DNA of 39,000 nt from Chrysomallon squamiferum (lineage: Eukaryota; Mollusca; Gastropoda; Neomphalida; Peltospiridae): contig CM022673.1 in assembly GCA_012295275.1 (NCBI GenBank), positions 13,449,288 to 13,488,287 on the forward strand. Direction: 5' to 3'. Both the position numbers and the translations under genes were made by a program. Under the pieces are notes generated by a model, which saw only the letters and a list, made by a program, of their open reading frames with translations, had not been told where the DNA came from and did no database searches. Of the stretch, positions 34,487 through 39,000 are shown piece by piece (within the stretch, counting starts at the first letter, position 1; the number at the start of each line of letters is the position of its first letter).

Positions 34487-37400
34487 CAAAACCTGTAACA
34501 TAATAGTACAAGTTAGCAGCATATTTAAAATAATATATCTTATTACATAAAACAAAACAGTACATGTCCAACATTTTTTAGATATATTGGTCAGGTTACA
34601 TAAAATAGTAAAAATAGTACAAGTCAATAGAACATTTAGAGAAATATATCATTATCTCTATGATAGTGTAATAGTACAGACATTTAGAGAAATATATAAT
34701 TCTCTGTATGATAGTGTAATAGTACAGATAAACATTTAGAGAAATATATCATTCTCTGTATGATAGTGTAATAGTACAGACATTTAGAGAAATATATAAT
34801 TCTCTGTATGATAGTATAATGGTACAGACAAACATTTAGAGAAATATATCATTCTCTGAATGGTGATGTAATAGTACAGCCAGACATTTAGAGAAATATA
34901 TCATTCTCTGTATGATAGTGTAATAGTACAGACATTTAGAGAAAGATCATTTTCTGTCTGGTGATGTAATAGTTTAGACAAACATTTAGAGAAATATATC
35001 ATTCTCTGTGTGGTGGTGTAATAGTACAGACAAACATTTAGAGAAATATATCATTCTCTGTATTATGATGTAATAGTACAGACAAACATTTAGAGAAATA
35101 TATCATTCTCTGTGTGATAGTGTAATAGTACAGACATTTAGAGAAAGATCATTTTCTGTCTGGTGATGTAATAGTTTAGACAAACATTTAGAGAAATATA
35201 TCATTCTCTGTGTGGTGGTGTAATAGTACAGACAAACATTTAGAGAAATATATCATTCTCTGTATTATGATGTAATAGTACAGACAAACATTTAGAGAAA
35301 TATATCATTCTCTGTGTGATAGTGTAATAGTACAGACATTTAGAAAAAGATATCATTTTCTGTCTGGTGATGTAATAGTTTAGACAAACATTTAGAGAAA
35401 TATATCATTCTCTGTGTGGTGATGTAATAGTACAGACAAACATTTAGAGAAATATATCATTCTCTGTATTATGGTGTAATAGTACAGACATTTAAAGAAA
35501 TATATCATTCTCTGTGCAATGGTGTAATAGTATAGACAAACATTTAGAGAAATATATCATTCTCTGTATTATGGTGTAATAGTACAGACATTTAAAGAAA
35601 TATATCATTCTCTGTGTGATAGTGTAATATTACAGACAGATGTATTATTCTATAAATACAACAGGATAAAAAATATAAGAGGCATACATTTTTTGTTTTA
35701 GTTAAACCTTTATTATAAATTGCTATTGGTATCTTTTTAACTTTAATTAAGTTATTTTGAGATGGTAATAGTGAGTTTTTACTTTAATTAAGTCAGTTTA
35801 AGATACTAATAGAGACTTTTTAACTTTAACTTATTTTAAAATGCTAATTGTGACTTTTTAACTTTTTAATTAAATTACTTTAAGATGCTAATAGTGACTT
35901 TTTAACTTTAATTAAATTATTTTAAGATAGTAATAGTGATTTTTAACTTTATTTAAATTATTTTAAGATAGTAATAGTGAATTTTAACTTTATTTAAATT
36001 ATTTTAAGATACTAATAGTGACTTTTTGACTATAAACAAGTTACTTTAAGTTGTTAATAGTGGGTTTTTTCTGACTTGCAACAGGAAACTGAGGTATGTA
36101 CTGTCTTGTGTGTGTGCAACACTTCTGTTTCCACTGCTACAGCATTTGTCTTGTATCATAGCTTGAATAGTAGTGAACTAGTACTGCTTGTCTCATCATC
36201 ATCATCATCATTGTTGTACTGGTGTTGGTCTTTATATTTCTTACTTGCAAAGATAGAAGACAATGCACAGTATTATGTTTTTTAACAAAAAAGAAAAAGA
36301 AAAGATAAATACTGTTTTTAAAAAAATAATAATAATTAGGTAAAAATTAATCGGTGAAAAAAGATTGTGTCTGAGTCAAGTATCTAATATTCCATTGCTG
36401 TGTCACTTTTGTAGTTGAAATTTTCAGACATATTGTTACAAACCTGACTGCTAAGAAATAAATAATCTTAATACTAGTTTTTAAATTCAAATTTGTATTT
36501 TTTAATATTGTTTTATTATTTTTTTTTTTCTTGTTTATATTCTACTTTCAACACATTTAAAACAAAATGAAATATACTGCATTATCTTTTTATTATTTTT
36601 ATTTGAATTAACACGTTACAAAATGAAAGATGTTTATGGCAAAGTCATGCTTTTCAGTATGAATTATTGCTATTACCCAGATTGTTTTAAGTTATTCCCC
36701 CTTTCCTTGAAATTGTTATAATTCATAACAAAAATGAATCACTGGATAAGAAGATAAAATTTTGAAAAAATTTGTTTACTAACAGTCATTTTTACAAACT
36801 ATAAGTGACCCATCACATACTACAGATTGGAATTAAAAACATTAATGTTTTCCATAAACCTCATTTTAATATCCCATCCATCCCAGTAAAAAGTTAGTGA
36901 AAAATCCTATCTTTCTCAGAGACAGCAAATAACAGTATTCATAAAAGTGCTCCAAAATATACCTTGAACTAATATATAAAAATGTCATCAGTTGATTTTA
37001 TATATATATATATATATATATAACAATTTCTAACAACATGTCAGAAAATATATTTTTTGTTTCACGTCTTTATTGTTGGCTAAAGCTCAATATTCGGCTG
37101 ATTTGATGTGATGGGTCACAGTTCAAAATTAGTTACACAGTTTTAGTATTGTTAATGGTTGCAATGGAGAATTATTAAAATTATTTTCTTACAATGAGAG
37201 GAGAATTTTGCAAGGATTGTAAAGTATATTAGTCTCATGTTTGAAGCATGTATAGACCATGAGATGATTTTTTGGCTTTGGTTGGTTCAGTATGAATAAT
37301 AATAATAATAATAAATAAATAAATAAATTTAATTAATATTACTACTACTTCCTATTAACAATAATTTCCATATAATTATTCATAATGTAGCTTTATTGGT

Positions 37401-38923
37401 GGTATGTTTTACTAATGTAGTAAATTTTATATTATTTTCACAGCATCATGAATTTATTTATTTATTAATATTTATTTATATATATATATATATATATTAA
37501 ATCTTGTGTAGTTAAGAAAAAATTCTAATTTAAAAAAGATTCTATATTTACATTGTGTTTTGTTCTTTCTTTTTATTTGAAATGCTATAAATTTTAACTA
37601 GAGTTCAATAATTAATTAACATTCTGAGGTTGTGGCTTTGCTATATATATATATATATGTATATATACATCATCATTCATTATTCATTAGCTTAACATAT
37701 TTCTGTTTTAATGAATGAGTCCATGGGTGACTATAAAATGGTTTTAGCAAGAATTTTTATGTAACATTGCTTATAAACTTATAAGAAACAGTAATAATTC
37801 ATATCCACTTCTGTAATTAATTTGGAAATAGTAGTCAAACTGATTGAAACTAATAATTTAAGATAATTAAAAAATATTAATGATAATAAAACTCTTTTTA
37901 ATTATTTCATATATATATAAAATAATTAAACAGAGTTATATACAATTGTGTACAATTCTTTAATAAAATAGATAAATATTTTTTTTCTTTAATGGTTTTA
38001 TTCAGTATTATTTTTCTTTCACATTTTTCTTTCATTTTCCCTTTACAGTGTAATATTTGAACAAAATAAACTACTGATCATAATATTTTTATGAAAGAAA
38101 TATATTATTTTTTATGAAAGAAATATATTAACCCCCAAAAATATATCTGTGGCTTTAAATTTGAATGATTTCTTTTTCTTTCTATTTTATTAACTGTTAG
38201 CATTCTTGACATTAACAATATATTTTATCTGTTTCCCAGGCAGGTCGCAAGAAAAATAAATTAGCAAAGAAACTCTTGAATAAACTTCTCAGTTACACGA
38301 TTTTACGATTGAAAGAAAAGGTAAGAACTATTCTTTTGTTTCTATTGTTATCCAGGTATTAAATAATAATCACGACAAACATGATAATGATGATAATATG
38401 TACCAAAATATAGATATAAAATAATTTTCATTGGGATTACATATATATTGATATTATATGACAGTTATAATTCTTGGAATATGCTTTCCAGGATGTATTA
38501 GAATATGTGTGTGTGTGTGTTTTTTATGACTGTTTGAATTAATTAAATAGAATTTTCTGTTTTGATTTTCTGTTTAAAAGATGGGAACATGGAGAAAACT
38601 GGAAGAAGATATTTTCATTCAAATACTTGATTGTGCCTTCTTTTGTTTCAGACATGGATTCAAGTTCAATTTACATGTAATTTTATTTATTATTTACTTA
38701 GTTATTTATTTATTTGTTTGTTTTGTTTATTTGTTACTGTAGACGAGGGAACTCCATAAAATAGGAAGCAGAGTGGATGAAAACATGTTTGAAAGGTTTA
38801 TCTTTAAGAAAATGGATCTGAACATGATGGAGGAGAAGGTGACTGGTTTGAAGTACAAGTGTCTGGAAGAGTTCCTGGGAGACACACAGACAGTTTTACA
38901 TAATGTGTTCCTTACGTATGGAG
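32458..38923 (+). CDS. ZMYND11: ZMYND11 (BS69), 5' part only
   Basis: Four exons join in phase: 32458-32742, 33162-33308, 38240-38320 and 38743-38923, giving 204 residues before the frame leaves the window through a donor at 38924. Residues 1-95 form the N-terminal winged-helix (SAMD1-like) region, with KQIPNMERLIRYMQR and GTKGSKIGSEQEGF matching the human protein's order. Residues 96-144 are a PHD finger, DHDWYCFHCHKPGEVYECSD onward, with a full C4-H-C3 set. Exons 3 and 4 begin the bromodomain (YTILRLKEK, then KYKCLEEFLGDTQTVLHN). In vertebrates the PHD-bromo-PWWP module reads H3.3 lysine-36 trimethylation and the MYND finger recruits corepressors; PWWP and MYND must lie to the right. An out-of-frame ATG at 32439 in the same exon opens a frame overlapping the true start. 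The gene is head to head with FTCD. Confidence 0.94.
32890..33118. repeat. ZMYND11: ATT/GTT-rich repeat upstream of the PHD exon
   Basis: Degenerate ATT, GTT and TTG triplets fill most of the first coding intron of ZMYND11 and stop about 40 bases before the PHD-finger acceptor. The poly-Leu open frame running into the PHD exon from 32985 is not coding upstream of 33162. Confidence 0.85.
33309..34629 (+). other. ZMYND11: ZMYND11 intron 2, left part
   Basis: No exon is supported. Two loosely similar blocks at about 33494-33722 and 33801-33905 (TTTCATTTAAAGAGAATATG against CTTTATTTAGAGAGAACATG, then CATATTGC) suggest an old duplication. Stop-free frames at 33442-33822 and 33573-33920 have no recognisable content. 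CAATTTGC (34332-34339) and GCAAATTG (34346-34353) form a perfect 8-bp hairpin. A run of about 32 A residues lies at 34453-34484. Confidence 0.5.
34630..35640 (+). repeat. ~50 bp minisatellite with internal hairpin
   Basis: About twenty copies of a 46-54 bp unit with the core ACATTTAGAGAAATATATCA, TTCTCTGTATGATAGTGTAA, TAGTACAGACA. AGAGAA and TTCTCT within each unit are inverted arms around an 8-base loop. Variants are arranged in a higher-order pattern of about 200 bp: the distinctive form with TTTTCTGTCTGG recurs near 34930, 35133 and 35335. It lies inside ZMYND11 intron 2. Confidence 0.95.
35730..36070 (+). repeat. ~44 bp minisatellite
   Basis: Seven to eight diverged copies of a unit of the form TTTTTAACTTTAATTAAATT, ATTTTAAGATAGTAATAGTG. 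It follows the first minisatellite after about 90 bp and is unrelated to it in sequence. Confidence 0.9.
36071..36804 (+). other. ZMYND11: ZMYND11 intron 2, middle
   Basis: No exon is supported. A short (TCA)n run lies near 36194-36211. The open frame 36076-36285 has no recognisable content. A stretch of T lies at about 36518-36531. Confidence 0.5.
36805..37119. mobile_element. 315 bp element with 14 bp perfect inverted ends
   Basis: GTGACCCATCACAT at 36805-36818 is exactly repeated in reverse at 37106-37119 (ATGTGATGGGTCAC). Similarity stops beyond that. No open frame or target duplication is evident. A (TA)n run lies inside at about 36999-37022. A MITE is the likeliest reading; family unknown. 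Confidence 0.5.
37120..38239 (+). other. ZMYND11: ZMYND11 intron 2, right part
   Basis: No exon is supported. Simple repeats are AAT/AAAT at about 37297-37328, TA runs at 37478-37497 and 37641-37669, and two copies of TTTTTATGAAAGAAATATAT at about 38086 and 38109. Confidence 0.6.
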
Positions 38924-39000
38924 GTAAATCTTTCAGTAATCCACCTTCGTGCAGTTTGTTGTAAGCAGAATCATACACGAAGACACATTTTTCATGACTC

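Noticed and set aside
1-39000. CRISPR array, operon or prokaryotic elements
   Set aside because: All genes are eukaryotic with GT-AG introns; the tandem arrays lack the spacer-repeat pattern of CRISPR and sit inside introns.

Overview
The window is AT-rich animal nuclear DNA. Genes are split by GT-AG introns, and there is much simple-sequence repeat, several short non-autonomous DNA-transposon-like elements and long repeat-filled introns. Five protein genes can be read. Their protein sequences fit an invertebrate bilaterian, and a lophotrochozoan such as a mollusc is my best guess; that is inference from protein style and cannot be proven here.

Layout. (1) 787-4358, minus strand: a five-exon gene for a small WBP1/VOPP1-family membrane protein with two PPxY motifs. 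(2) 5361-7478, plus strand: TACO1, a mitochondrial YebC-family translational activator of cytochrome c oxidase subunit I, in five coding exons. It is divergent from gene 1 across about 1 kb. (3) 11131-12591, plus strand: an intronless coding exon for a secreted leucine-rich-repeat protein with LRRNT and LRRCT caps, a long Thr/Ser-rich stalk and a hydrophobic C-terminal tail that looks like a GPI signal. (4) 16535-28126, minus strand: a complete 14-exon FTCD gene (formimidoyltransferase-cyclodeaminase, 540 aa). (5) 32458-38923, plus strand: the first four coding exons of a ZMYND11 (BS69) orthologue covering the N-terminal winged helix, the PHD finger and the start of the bromodomain. The gene runs off the right edge.

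FTCD and ZMYND11 lie head to head, with a probable shared promoter at about 28127-28493. The genes do not form a functional pathway. They are ordinary metazoan neighbours: histidine/folate metabolism, mitochondrial translation, chromatin reading, membrane trafficking and a cell-surface recognition protein.

The more unusual material is: the LRR protein, whose architecture parallels jawless-vertebrate variable lymphocyte receptors; a tandemly repeated splice-acceptor plus start-codon block in front of ZMYND11; a tandem array in FTCD intron 2 whose units look like copies of the adjoining splice donor, interrupted by a mariner-like fragment; a ~1 kb minisatellite in a ZMYND11 intron with a higher-order pattern and compensatory changes in a small hairpin; and three short elements with terminal inverted repeats. 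I found no new multi-gene system. All splice sites were read by eye and checked only by phase consistency and family resemblance.
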